Position numbers and translations under genes: made by a program
In this document: positions 7,898 through 16,020 of the stretch, one piece after another
How positions within the stretch are numbered: position 1 is the first letter of the stretch
Layout: each line of letters begins with the position of its first letter
Source of the DNA: Alicyclobacillus sp. SO9
GTDB lineage: Bacteria > Bacillota > Bacilli > Alicyclobacillales > Alicyclobacillaceae
Reading direction: 5' to 3'
Assembly (NCBI RefSeq): GCF_016406125.1
Contig: NZ_CP066339.1
Span: 2,480,001 to 2,544,000, forward strand
DNA length: 64,000 nt
Notes under the pieces: generated by a model
The model's input: only the letters and a program-made list of their open reading frames with translations
What the model was told of the DNA's origin: nothing
Database searches by the model: none

Positions 7898-9328
7898 CTA
7901 CAAGTCCATGTTCCATGTGAGTTCAATCCGATGGTCAGCATATACCAAAATCTCATGCACAGCGAGTTGAAGAACTTGGCGTCGTTCTTCTGCCGCCAAT
8001 TCCGGCCACGCGTCATGAATTAAGGTCATTGCTTCAAAGAACGGGTCATCGCTGGAACTGGCTTCCTCAGACTTTGGTGCCTGATTTATTTTATTGAAAA
8101 CTCTCAACCGCTCTGCCTCCAGTGCTTTGACTCGCGCATTTGCTCTTCCAGAATCTATGTCTCCGCGTTCGAAAGCTTCATACCATCTGTCTATTCGCTT
8201 ATCCAGTTCATTCAGACGTTCCTGTAGTTGATGGATTAGTTGCTGTTCCTCTGATTGTTGCTGTCCCTCTTTCTCTAACATCGTCTCCAACTCGTCCCGC
8301 TGAACACTCGCACGCTCCAGCAACTGTTGGATTACATAGGGCTCAATCGTCTCTGTTCTAATTTTGGGTAACGTACAGCGCTCTTCTCGTCCATGCTGCA
8401 AAAGTTGCTTGCGGGACATTTCTGAGTATTGACAGGCATAATACGTGTATTTATAGGGGCGGCTATCGTATGTCCGGTGATACATTTTGCCCCCGCAGTT
8501 TCCGCATCTCAGAATTCCTGACAGCAAGTGTTTACGCTGACTGGGCCGGGTTTCCCTTCGACGATCTCGCATTCTCTGCGCGCGTTCAAAGGTTTCTTGA
8601 CTGATTATAGCTTCGTGTGCATCTTCTTTACTGCTCATTCCCCACTTCATGTTACCTAGGTAAGTCTCTCGGTCCAAAAGTTGACGAACAGTGACAAAAC
8701 TCCATTTGCGTGAATCGTCATACGCGGACAGCCACTCTGCAATGTGACTCAAGGACAGGTGGTCCAGGTATTTGCGAAAGACTGCTCGTACGAGGCGTGC
8801 CTCAGTGTCATTCACAATGAGTTTCCCGGTTTGCGCATCATAGTCGTATCCAAAGGGCACGCGGCCCCCATGCCACATGCCTTTTTGAATTCGTTTACGC
8901 TGCCCTTCTTGCGTGCGCTCGGCTATTGTATCGCGTTCCAATTGTGCAAAGACGGCCAGTATACCTATCATGGCTTTTCCCAGAGGTGTGCCCGTGTCAA
9001 ACGGTTCTGTGGCGCTTTTAAACACCACGCCCTCTGGCATAAAAACATCTTCCAAGAGAAAGAGCACGTCTCGCTGTCGGCGACTTAAACGGTCGAGTCT
9101 ATATACGACTACGGTATCGATGGTTCCTTGTTCTATGTGTCTCAAAAGAGACTTGAGAGCGGGGCGCTCCAGACTTGTACCACTGTAGCCTTCGTCAACA
9201 TAAAGACGGTATTCATGCCACCCCTGGGACACGGCATAAGCGATGAGCCGCTCCTTTTGAGCGTCTATGGAATGTCCGTGTTGCGCTTGTTCATCCGTAC
9301 TAACCCGAGCATAGAGAGCAGCAGCCAT
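7898..9328 (-). CDS. Large serine recombinase (site-specific integrase/resolvase)
   Basis: The catalytic domain opens with ALYARVSTDEQ (nucleophile S10), continues with YRLDRLSRRQRD and ends near 150; a recombinase domain (about 165-270, GKMWHGGRVPFGYD region), a zinc ribbon beginning CGNCGGKMYHR and a coiled coil (about 375-430) follow. At 476 residues this is typical of phage and skin-element integrases such as SpoIVCA or TnpX. The start is set at ATG 9328 because AAGGAGG stands 5 bases upstream; the frame is open for 42 more codons but without a site. It may belong to the phage remnant at the left, to a separate island, or to a sporulation-controlled intervening element. Confidence 0.9.
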   Translation of the reverse strand: MAAALYARVSTDEQAQHGHSIDAQKERLIAYAVSQGWHEYRLYVDEGYSGTSLERPALKSLLRHIEQGTIDTVVVYRLDRLSRRQRDVLFLLEDVFMPEGVVFKSATEPFDTGTPLGKAMIGILAVFAQLERDTIAERTQEGQRKRIQKGMWHGGRVPFGYDYDAQTGKLIVNDTEARLVRAVFRKYLDHLSLSHIAEWLSAYDDSRKWSFVTVRQLLDRETYLGNMKWGMSSKEDAHEAIISQETFERAQRMRDRRRETRPSQRKHLLSGILRCGNCGGKMYHRTYDSRPYKYTYYACQYSEMSRKQLLQHGREERCTLPKIRTETIEPYVIQQLLERASVQRDELETMLEKEGQQQSEEQQLIHQLQERLNELDKRIDRWYEAFERGDIDSGRANARVKALEAERLRVFNKINQAPKSEEASSSDDPFFEAMTLIHDAWPELAAEERRQVLQLAVHEILVYADHRIELTWNMDL

Positions 9329-9692
9329 TGCGTTCCTCCTTGCTTGGCCCAAGGGACTGACTGGTTTTTGGGAAATGAGAGTCCTGCTGTGTGCCCTAAT
9401 ACAATTGCATATGCCGCAGGCGTGGCAAACAGAAGTACAGTTACAAGACGGCACTCATCTAAGATGGTACTCATCCATCTGGGTAATTATGGAATGTGAA
9501 CCGTTGCGGATAAGATTTTATAATACTTCTAGGGCGTGCATACTCTGTTCTTTCCCTGCTTGTTCTCTTCCCCAGACGTATGTGAATGTCATTTGTGCTG
9601 CGCTTTGAATGGATGTCGCAGGTTTAAATGAGGAGGTGTTTTGGTTCAAATAGCGTCAAAAGAGTAAATTTGCTTGAAGGGGAGGGGAGCAA
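9329..9692. other. Intergenic region between recombinase and HTH gene
   Basis: No convincing gene is seen in these 364 bases. They hold the upstream region of the recombinase on the minus strand and of the HTH gene on the plus strand. An attachment site could lie here or beyond the recombinase stop codon, but no clear core repeat was identified by eye. Confidence 0.4.
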
Positions 9693-9980
9693 ATGACACC
9701 GAGGGATTCTTCTATACCGGAAGCCAGAGACTATCCAATAACTTTAACGGTATCGGAAGTTGCAGAAATACTGAGGGTAGACCTGCATAAAGCATACAGT
9801 ATTGTCAGAGATCGAGATTTCCCAGTTATTACGCACGGAAGGCGAATGATTATTCCTCGAGATGCATTCTTTCGTTGGTTAGATGGCTGTGGTGAGGAAC
9901 GTCCAATGTATGACCGCAATCATGTCTTGGAGACGTTGGCCGACTTGGTTGCCGAACGATTAAATAAAAGGGGAACCTAG
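9693..9980 (+). CDS. Excisionase-like helix-turn-helix protein
   Basis: The 95-residue protein carries a MerR/excisionase-type HTH_17 domain: LTVSEVAEILRVDLHKAYSIVRDRDFPVI followed by GRRMIIPRDAFFRWL, the classic pattern of DNA-binding proteins that read 'helix, wing, arginine-rich strand'. ATG 9693 follows GGGGAGGGGAG. It lies next to a serine recombinase, so it may act as a recombination directionality factor or as a regulator of that element. It could alternatively be an independent transcription regulator. Confidence 0.72.
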   Translation: MTPRDSSIPEARDYPITLTVSEVAEILRVDLHKAYSIVRDRDFPVITHGRRMIIPRDAFFRWLDGCGEERPMYDRNHVLETLADLVAERLNKRGT

Positions 9981-9993
9981 TGATTCTCAAATC

Positions 9994-10024
9994 TTGATTT
10001 TTATCCCGTATTGTGTGATATGAT
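9994..10024 (+). promoter_or_regulatory. Probable sigma-A promoter of the riboswitch transcript
   Basis: TTGATT (9994-9999) and an extended minus-10, TGATATGAT (TATGAT at 10019-10024), stand 19 bases apart, about 20 bases before the riboswitch aptamer begins. Confidence 0.55.
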
Positions 10025-10047
10025 GTGTTCTAGTGGTATTTAAAAGA

Positions 10048-10128
10048 AAAGGCACCCCTTCGGAAACGAAGCGGACGCAAAGCTATAGGGGCTAACGTAG
10101 TCTATCTACTATGCCAGCCAGTTACCGT
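10048..10128 (+). promoter_or_regulatory. c-di-GMP-I (GEMM) riboswitch
   Basis: The region has the conserved GEMM-I elements in order: AAAGGCA, a first hairpin (CCTTCGGAAACGAAG region), GGACGCAAAGC, then a second stem (GCTAACGTAG to CTATGCCAGCC) and the closing GTTACCG. This class binds cyclic di-GMP. It lies 64 bases ahead of a gene encoding a c-di-GMP-related GGDEF-EAL-PilZ protein, so the ligand would control its own probable phosphodiesterase. Confidence 0.88.
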
Positions 10129-10142
10129 TTAGATGGATTATG

Positions 10143-10169
10143 ATAGGCATCCGTAAAACGGATGCCTAT
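10143..10169 (+). other. 12-bp perfect hairpin downstream of the riboswitch (expression platform?)
   Basis: ATAGGCATCCGT and its exact complement enclose a three-base loop, ending 23 bases before the start codon. There is no run of T after it (TTGTCAT), so it is a poor terminator on its face; it may still form the switching stem of the riboswitch or shield the mRNA. Confidence 0.6.
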
Positions 10170-10191
10170 TGTCATATAGGGGGAAAATTGC

Positions 10192-13086
10192 ATGATTCGG
10201 TTACGGAGGTCGCGGGGTCTCGAACAGAGACGGAGCAGGGATTCGGTGTTCTTACTGGGAGAATGGACTTTCGATATGCAGTCGGAAATTCTTACCTGTT
10301 CTGAGGACTGTCACAAGCTTTTTGCAATCCCAAACACAGCGTCTGTCGTACCGCAAACAATCATGCAGTCGGTACATCCAAATGATGAGGAATTGGTAAA
10401 GACCTGGTGGAAACTCGTAGGCGCGGGAAATTTTATCGATGGCATTACATTTCGAATCATCAACGACGGCGAGCGGTACCTGTATTCTGAACTGGACTAT
10501 AAAATCGGGGATGATGGTCAGATTGTATCGGTTTCGGGTAAGACCCGCGACGTGACGGACCTCATGACTGAAGACGAATTGTTACCGTCTACCGCGGACG
10601 TCGACAATGACTCAACGGATTCATATTCAAGTATACATATCGATCGCGATTTGCGGATTGTTAAGGTCAGTCCGATGGCCGAACAGCTCTTCGGCTGGAC
10701 TGAACAGGAACTGCGACTACAAATGCCAATTCAGCTCATTCCAGCGCTTCACTGGGAAGCCATGCAATCCATATATGAAACCGTTTTGGCGGACGGCGGT
10801 TTTATTCGAGTTGAAACCATGCGAATACATAAGAACGGCATCCCTGTACAAGTCGGGGTCACTTTATATCCAGTTCATGATTTGGAGGGAGGCATAACAG
10901 GTGTAGTGGCTCGTTACAGTAAATCTTTTGCAAATAACGAGTCCTCCACTGCGATGCTCTCTACGATGGAGAGGGGGCTGCAGGCTCTCGTTGAGAATTC
11001 TTTTGACGTTTGTATGATACTGTCCAAGGAATACGATATGAATTATGTTACGCATGCCATCACCAATGTCTTGGGCTATAGTGCACAAGAGTTCATCTCG
11101 TTAGGACTCGGTCATGTCATTCATCCTGAGGATGTAACAGGGTACCTGTCGGTATGTCATCAGGCGGTACACCAGGCCTCAAGCCAGCACACCTGTGTTG
11201 CACGTTTCAAACACAAAAATGGGGAATGGAGATACTGTTCCACGCGTATTCGCTATCTCACTGCGTTTTATAGTACAGAGGGCATTATTGTCAATTTCCA
11301 CGATGTAACAGAGAGTCGCAGGGCTGAAGAACTAATGAAGCACATGACATTCCATGACAGCTTAACTTCCTTGCCAAACCGGAAACATCTTGAGGAGCGC
11401 CTGCAGTTGTTGATTGGGATTCATAGACAGCGAGAGGAGAAACTAGCAGTTCTGCGTCTCGATATTAATCGCTTTAAGTACATAAACTCCAGTCTCGGCA
11501 GAACTACTGGAGACCACCTGATTCGCGATGTAGCGGACGCTTTGAGGCAGTTGGTGCCGACTGATTGTGTCGTGTCGCGAACAGGTGAGAACGAATTTTC
11601 CATGGTTGTACCCTATGTACACAATATGAGTGATGTCCTTCAGTTCGCAAGGCAAGTTGTCGACTCTTTTGATACCCCTTTTCAGATTGGCGATTATGCA
11701 TTAGCCATTACATGCAATGTAGGTATCAGTACATTTCCTGAAGACGGGGAGAATACTGAAGCTCTTTTGAAAACAGCAGACATGGCTTTACATGATGCAC
11801 AACTTCGGGGGGTAAACCAGATTGAACTATATTCCCAAAGTTTGGATGCCAAAGCTTATAAGGAATTCACACTCTCCAATGATTTCAAAAATGCCATAAA
11901 TGAAGAACAGTTTGTGATTTACTTTCAGCCGAGAGTAGCAGCGGACACGAGAAGCATTGTTGCGGCGGAAGCACTCATCCGTTGGCAACATCCTGAATGG
12001 GGACTTGTATCTCCTGGTGAGTTTCTGTACCTGGCAGAACAGACTGGGTCGATTGTGCTCATTGGTCAATGGGTCCTGCGGCAAGTCTGTCACCACCTGC
12101 AACAGTGGAAACAGCAAGGACAAAAGACACTCAAGGTTTCCGTCAATTTTAGCGCCCAACAACTCAAGGATCCGAATACCGTTGAGACCGTGAAAACAAT
12201 TTTACATGAATATGGCATTGAGCCCGCGCTCATCGAAATTGAGATCACAGAGACATCGATACTCCCAAACGACCCTGCAATTATTAACTCTATTAGAGTT
12301 CTCAGAAACATGGGCATTGGAATCTATTTTGATGACTTTGGTACCGGGTATTCATCGTTAAGTTGGCTTTACCAGTTCGAACTTGATGGAATTAAACTCG
12401 ATAAGATGTTTATGAGTCACATACCGGATAGTCCTGTACCTGCACAGATTGTTTCGTCTGTGATGAAACTTGCTCACAGCTTAAATCTGACCGTTGTTGC
12501 AGAGGGAATTGAGACAAATAAACAGTTGGAATTTCTCTCAAACCTTCAATGTGAAGAAATTCAAGGTTACCTTTTTAGCCGACCGCTTCCGGCAGAAGAG
12601 TTCACAAAGCTCTTGCAGCGTGGAGAGATAAGCGTGCGTACCGGGGATAACAGTGCGGGGATGGACAAAGAGCGCAGGAGATTTTTTAGAGTTGAACTGC
12701 AGTATCCTATAAAAGGGAAAATGACTGTTTCGAAAATAAAGTCGAAGCAACTCAATGTTGGGTATTCTCCTGTATTGGTGTATGACATTGGCCCTGGAGG
12801 ACTGCGTGTGCTGACTGACCTGAAGTTGCCCATTGGCGGAGACCTTGAACTGGAGTTCAAAGTGCAGGTGCTTGGAGAAGAACTGCAGCAAAGCGGTTAT
12901 GTCGTATGGAAGCAGGAGTATAGTCAGGAGTTGTTCCAGTATGGCGTCGAATTTGAAACAGACGAAACAGCACGAGAACGGCTTGTGCGTCTCTTTGATG
13001 AATTGGACAGAGTCACGCGGAGTGAACTGGATATACCCGGAACGCACTTCTATAGCGGCACAGTTGATACATTCTTTAAGAAATAG
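10192..13086 (+). CDS. PAS-PAS-PAS-GGDEF-EAL-PilZ protein, probable c-di-GMP phosphodiesterase
   Basis: Three PAS-like sensor segments (about 20-125, 135-240, 260-375) precede a GGDEF domain (about 385-545), an EAL domain (about 560-810) and a PilZ domain (about 825-950). The GGDEF signature is degraded to RTGENEF near 465, and the upstream RxxD inhibitory site is absent, so synthesis is unlikely. The EAL domain keeps EALIRW, VNFSAQQ, EIEITET, DDFGTGYSS, IKLDK, AEGIET and QGYLFSRP, so it should hydrolyse c-di-GMP to pGpG. PilZ shows the RRRFFR and DIGPGG motifs, giving an added c-di-GMP sensor. No membrane segments. ATG 10192 follows AGGGGGAAAA. Expression is probably set by the c-di-GMP riboswitch upstream. 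Confidence 0.92.
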   Translation: MIRLRRSRGLEQRRSRDSVFLLGEWTFDMQSEILTCSEDCHKLFAIPNTASVVPQTIMQSVHPNDEELVKTWWKLVGAGNFIDGITFRIINDGERYLYSELDYKIGDDGQIVSVSGKTRDVTDLMTEDELLPSTADVDNDSTDSYSSIHIDRDLRIVKVSPMAEQLFGWTEQELRLQMPIQLIPALHWEAMQSIYETVLADGGFIRVETMRIHKNGIPVQVGVTLYPVHDLEGGITGVVARYSKSFANNESSTAMLSTMERGLQALVENSFDVCMILSKEYDMNYVTHAITNVLGYSAQEFISLGLGHVIHPEDVTGYLSVCHQAVHQASSQHTCVARFKHKNGEWRYCSTRIRYLTAFYSTEGIIVNFHDVTESRRAEELMKHMTFHDSLTSLPNRKHLEERLQLLIGIHRQREEKLAVLRLDINRFKYINSSLGRTTGDHLIRDVADALRQLVPTDCVVSRTGENEFSMVVPYVHNMSDVLQFARQVVDSFDTPFQIGDYALAITCNVGISTFPEDGENTEALLKTADMALHDAQLRGVNQIELYSQSLDAKAYKEFTLSNDFKNAINEEQFVIYFQPRVAADTRSIVAAEALIRWQHPEWGLVSPGEFLYLAEQTGSIVLIGQWVLRQVCHHLQQWKQQGQKTLKVSVNFSAQQLKDPNTVETVKTILHEYGIEPALIEIEITETSILPNDPAIINSIRVLRNMGIGIYFDDFGTGYSSLSWLYQFELDGIKLDKMFMSHIPDSPVPAQIVSSVMKLAHSLNLTVVAEGIETNKQLEFLSNLQCEEIQGYLFSRPLPAEEFTKLLQRGEISVRTGDNSAGMDKERRRFFRVELQYPIKGKMTVSKIKSKQLNVGYSPVLVYDIGPGGLRVLTDLKLPIGGDLELEFKVQVLGEELQQSGYVVWKQEYSQELFQYGVEFETDETARERLVRLFDELDRVTRSELDIPGTHFYSGTVDTFFKK

Positions 13087-13198
13087 GTGGGAGCACAGGG
13101 CCTCGCCGTGCTCCTCAACTAAAACTTGCTTTGTCTTTCGGTTCCTATTCCCGAACAGACATGGTTACATAATTACATAAGCAGGTGAAGTCAAAAAA

Positions 13199-13480
13199 TC
13201 AATCGAAACTCCAAAAGTTTCGCAGAAATTCTGTCAACTCCGCATGAGCACCACTCCAGAAACCGTTCTTTAGCTCACCTACAAACAATCTGTCATCGAA
13301 GCCTATGTGGTTTGCAATCGATTCGTAAACGGAGCCTGCCTCAAGTTCCGTGACAATCAACCAGGTTGATTTATGAAGTTCAAAGGCGTGGGGGTACTGC
13401 CTGAAAGCATTGACCAGCTCGTCATAGTTTTCCTGAGGCTTGTCAAAGAGCTCGAACGTTGCAACGAGAAGGTTCATCAT
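13199..13480 (-). CDS. Small Cas2-like ferredoxin-fold protein, orphan
   Basis: The 93-residue protein begins MNLLVATFEL, the first strand of the Cas2-like / VapD-like fold, and continues with YPHAFELHKSTWLIVTEL and DDRLFVGEL, a pattern seen in small standalone Cas2-related proteins (some annotated as SinR family). No cas1 or CRISPR array is in the window, so adaptation in CRISPR is unlikely; these orphans may be RNases or nucleotide-binding regulators, role unproven. AAGGAG stands just upstream; ATG 13480 or 13477 could start it. It ends about 110 bases beyond the convergent EAL gene. Confidence 0.6.
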   Translation of the reverse strand: MMNLLVATFELFDKPQENYDELVNAFRQYPHAFELHKSTWLIVTELEAGSVYESIANHIGFDDRLFVGELKNGFWSGAHAELTEFLRNFWSFD

Positions 13481-13585
13481 TTTCTCCTTCCAGCTTTATG
13501 CTCCATCACTAGATTATATGGAAGAGTCAGGGACTGTGCAACTGACCAAGCCATGGCCTCATACATTGAAACAGGGGGTGATGGC

Positions 13586-13711
13586 ATGGCTGAGGCAAAG
13601 TCGAAAACCGTTGTTCTGAGCCATGAAGCAAGCCGGCAGATCATTGCTATTTGTCTGAGGGCGATCCGACGCAGACAAGAACGAGACGATGCTGAGCAGT
13701 CAACGCAGTGA
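13586..13711 (+). CDS. Possible small basic protein, 41 residues
   Basis: ATG 13586 follows AGGGGGTGAT at good spacing. The peptide is charged, with HEASRQIIAICLRAIRRRQER forming a likely amphipathic helix; the family is unknown. It lies between two minus-strand genes and its last 12 bases overlap the end of the GerAB gene. The strong ribosome binding site is the main support. Confidence 0.4.
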   Translation: MAEAKSKTVVLSHEASRQIIAICLRAIRRRQERDDAEQSTQ

Positions 13712-14818
13712 TTCAAAACGGTTTCGAATCACCCTACGAAGGAAGGCAATCAGCCACAACAAGCTGGGGATTGCAAACACCATGACGGGAAAGACGAAGG
13801 GTTCGACAACAGATTTTGGATAAACGATGCTCGAGTCAATAATGTTCCGAGGCAACATAGCAATCCCAATGCAGGCCGCTGTAATCCACCCGAGGAGAGG
13901 CTTCCAGTTTTGAAAACCAAGTACTTGTGCAGCTCCGTAGACAGACAAGAACAAAAACAGCACTATTCGTATAAATGCGGTTAGAAACCATATCAAGAGA
14001 ATGACGGCGTCTATATTTTGAATGGTTTCCGCCACAGAAATGTATTGAGCCATGCCCAGCACCGGATTCCACATCCTTTGAGAAAGGTCTGCACCAAAGG
14101 TTCCAACCGCAAACAAGCCGCACAGGATGATAAACAAGCTTGCCGCTCCCGTGCCCCAGACCGCCTTCACAGCGTTATGTTGCGGCTCCTGGACAAATCG
14201 TACAATCATTGTCATGTACGAAGTCTGCGCCAAGAATGATGCGGCGGGAATGGCTCCGTACATGAGCAACTTCGGTCCCGAGTTCACGTAGACAGGAAGC
14301 AATCGACTCCACTTCATGTTGGGCAGGTCAAAGGCAAAGGTCAAAATTGCGATGGAGACTACCAGGAGGCCAATGACTTCTGTTGTCCGGCCAATCGACT
14401 GAATGCCGTTTTTGTACAACATGTAAACCGCAGTCAACGACATGGAAATAATAAAAAGGGATGCTGGCGTTTTATGAAATTGCGAGGTAATTAAAATGTC
14501 TGTAATCTGACGAAGTACAAATCCCGTGACAACAATCCAGTTGACAACATACAAGCTGCCAATTGCCTTTCCGATCCAACTACCTACAATGTCGTTTACG
14601 TACTCAATAAACGTCTTGTCGGGATAGTACAGACTCAGACGAATGCCAATCCAAGCCGCCGTCATGCTCAGAAGGCCGCTGATGGTCAGTGAGATCCATG
14701 CGTCATTTTGGACACGTTGAATGGTTGGAGAAATCATGATAAAAGCCGCCATGCCCAAATCAAACATGCAGGTAATCCAGAACAGTTGTCTCCCAGTGAT
14801 GGGCATGTGCGATTTCAT
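13700..14818 (-). CDS. gerAB: GerAB-family germinant receptor permease subunit
   Basis: This is an amino acid permease-like integral membrane protein (about 372 residues, about 10 membrane helices) of the spore germination GerAB/GerKB family, which forms the germinant-sensing subunit of the receptor in the spore inner membrane. It opens with ITGRQLFWITCMFDLGMA. The start is placed at ATG 14818, directly behind the GerC stop codon, although the frame is open 48 codons further within the upstream gene. It is the last gene of an A-C-B ordered operon, probably made in the forespore. Confidence 0.88.
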   Translation of the reverse strand: MKSHMPITGRQLFWITCMFDLGMAAFIMISPTIQRVQNDAWISLTISGLLSMTAAWIGIRLSLYYPDKTFIEYVNDIVGSWIGKAIGSLYVVNWIVVTGFVLRQITDILITSQFHKTPASLFIISMSLTAVYMLYKNGIQSIGRTTEVIGLLVVSIAILTFAFDLPNMKWSRLLPVYVNSGPKLLMYGAIPAASFLAQTSYMTMIVRFVQEPQHNAVKAVWGTGAASLFIILCGLFAVGTFGADLSQRMWNPVLGMAQYISVAETIQNIDAVILLIWFLTAFIRIVLFLFLSVYGAAQVLGFQNWKPLLGWITAACIGIAMLPRNIIDSSIVYPKSVVEPFVFPVMVFAIPSLLWLIAFLRRVIRNRFESLR

Positions 14819-14820
14819 GG

Positions 14821-16020
14821 TTACCACTGGCCCCTTTCTGTTTCTTTCGGCGATACAACGCCTTCGGATGTTTGTCCGACAACCTGTATCTTGATTTGGG
14901 TATTTACCTGAACAGGAACTTCGGAAAAGACTTGCTTCCAGTGTTTTTGTACTGTGTCCCACTTGCGGGGATATTTTTTTGCCAAAGCCAGATCGAATCC
15001 AAAAATATCAGTATGGTATTGATGTTGTGCTTTACCTATCAGGTCACTTACGCACCCCTTGATTTCTTTTTCTGCGCTCCGTTCAACAGAATGAATTTCT
15101 GCGGGAGAGGCGAACTTAACGTTACTTTCGGATTCACGCAGTATCCCTGTTCCTGTGAGCGTGACAGTGTAATGCAAACGTCCCTTCTCAAATACAGGAT
15201 TGATACGACTGTGAAACTTAGAAAAGTCAATGGTAGCATATCCTTTGCCGGGTGAACTTTCCTTAGCTCCATTCACCTTAAAGGTGGCCTGGTACGTGCT
15301 AAGTGTATTGATTATCCAGAAGCGATACGCTGCTTCTGAGTAATCCAGGTACCCAACTAGCTTGAGTTGTTTGTTAAAAACAGCTCTACCCATAAATTGA
15401 AATGTGGTCTTGCTCGAGTGCGGGGACTCGGGGACGATCTTCAGTACAGGAAGCGTTGGACTGCTTGTCGGATGCACGGAAGCCATCAAAAACGGGAGCA
15501 GTGTGGTTCCAATATCCCCTCCGACAAATTTCCGGCTTTTCATAATGGCTAGTGCAGGGTACTGCTCTAATGGAGACCGGATGTGAAGTGCGTGTTCTGC
15601 CGTATCGTTTTCGACAACAAAAACATCACTGCGCAGCCTGACGTCTGGATTTCTCGTGAATTCATCCATAATGCCGCTGAGTCCGTGTTTGGCCAGTTTT
15701 TCACCAATAAATACAATTCTTCGGTGCCCGAGAAAATACTTTCTCGACAACTTCGTCTGCATGTTTTGTGCTGCATCAAGGATGTTGTGTCCTGGAGCCG
15801 AGACAGTGATAAATTGCTGTCTCATTGTCCCAAGTCCCTTGGACAAGTTAATGGGGAGAATGACCTGATCGGTCAGCAACAGGTCTCCATCGTCCTTCAA
15901 ATCAACACCAGAAGCCATTACCAGGGCCCTGTTGTTCAGTTCAATCCGGTCCCAGCAGCCAGTTGTAAGAAAACTCATTGCAATGAGAGCAGTCATACTT
16001 CCGAAGCGCAACACCTTCAT
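14821..16020 (-). CDS. gerAC: Ger(x)C-family germination lipoprotein
   Basis: A lipoprotein signal ends in LTTGC (lipid-modified Cys near residue 22), followed by WDRIELNNRALVMASGVD, the standard opening of Ger(x)C proteins. The C subunit is anchored to the outer face of the spore inner membrane and is needed for receptor function. Length (399) is normal. Its start overlaps the A-subunit stop by 4 bases, and it stops 2 bases before the B gene, so translation is coupled. Confidence 0.92.
   Translation of the reverse strand: MKVLRFGSMTALIAMSFLTTGCWDRIELNNRALVMASGVDLKDDGDLLLTDQVILPINLSKGLGTMRQQFITVSAPGHNILDAAQNMQTKLSRKYFLGHRRIVFIGEKLAKHGLSGIMDEFTRNPDVRLRSDVFVVENDTAEHALHIRSPLEQYPALAIMKSRKFVGGDIGTTLLPFLMASVHPTSSPTLPVLKIVPESPHSSKTTFQFMGRAVFNKQLKLVGYLDYSEAAYRFWIINTLSTYQATFKVNGAKESSPGKGYATIDFSKFHSRINPVFEKGRLHYTVTLTGTGILRESESNVKFASPAEIHSVERSAEKEIKGCVSDLIGKAQHQYHTDIFGFDLALAKKYPRKWDTVQKHWKQVFSEVPVQVNTQIKIQVVGQTSEGVVSPKETERGQW

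Noticed and set aside
10143-10169. Simple intrinsic terminator
   Set aside because: The stem is perfect but no T run follows; kept as an expression-platform hairpin instead.
13373-13711. 112-codon plus-strand frame
   Set aside because: Its first two thirds lie opposite the Cas2-like gene; only the last 41 codons, with a good ribosome binding site, are kept as a possible gene.
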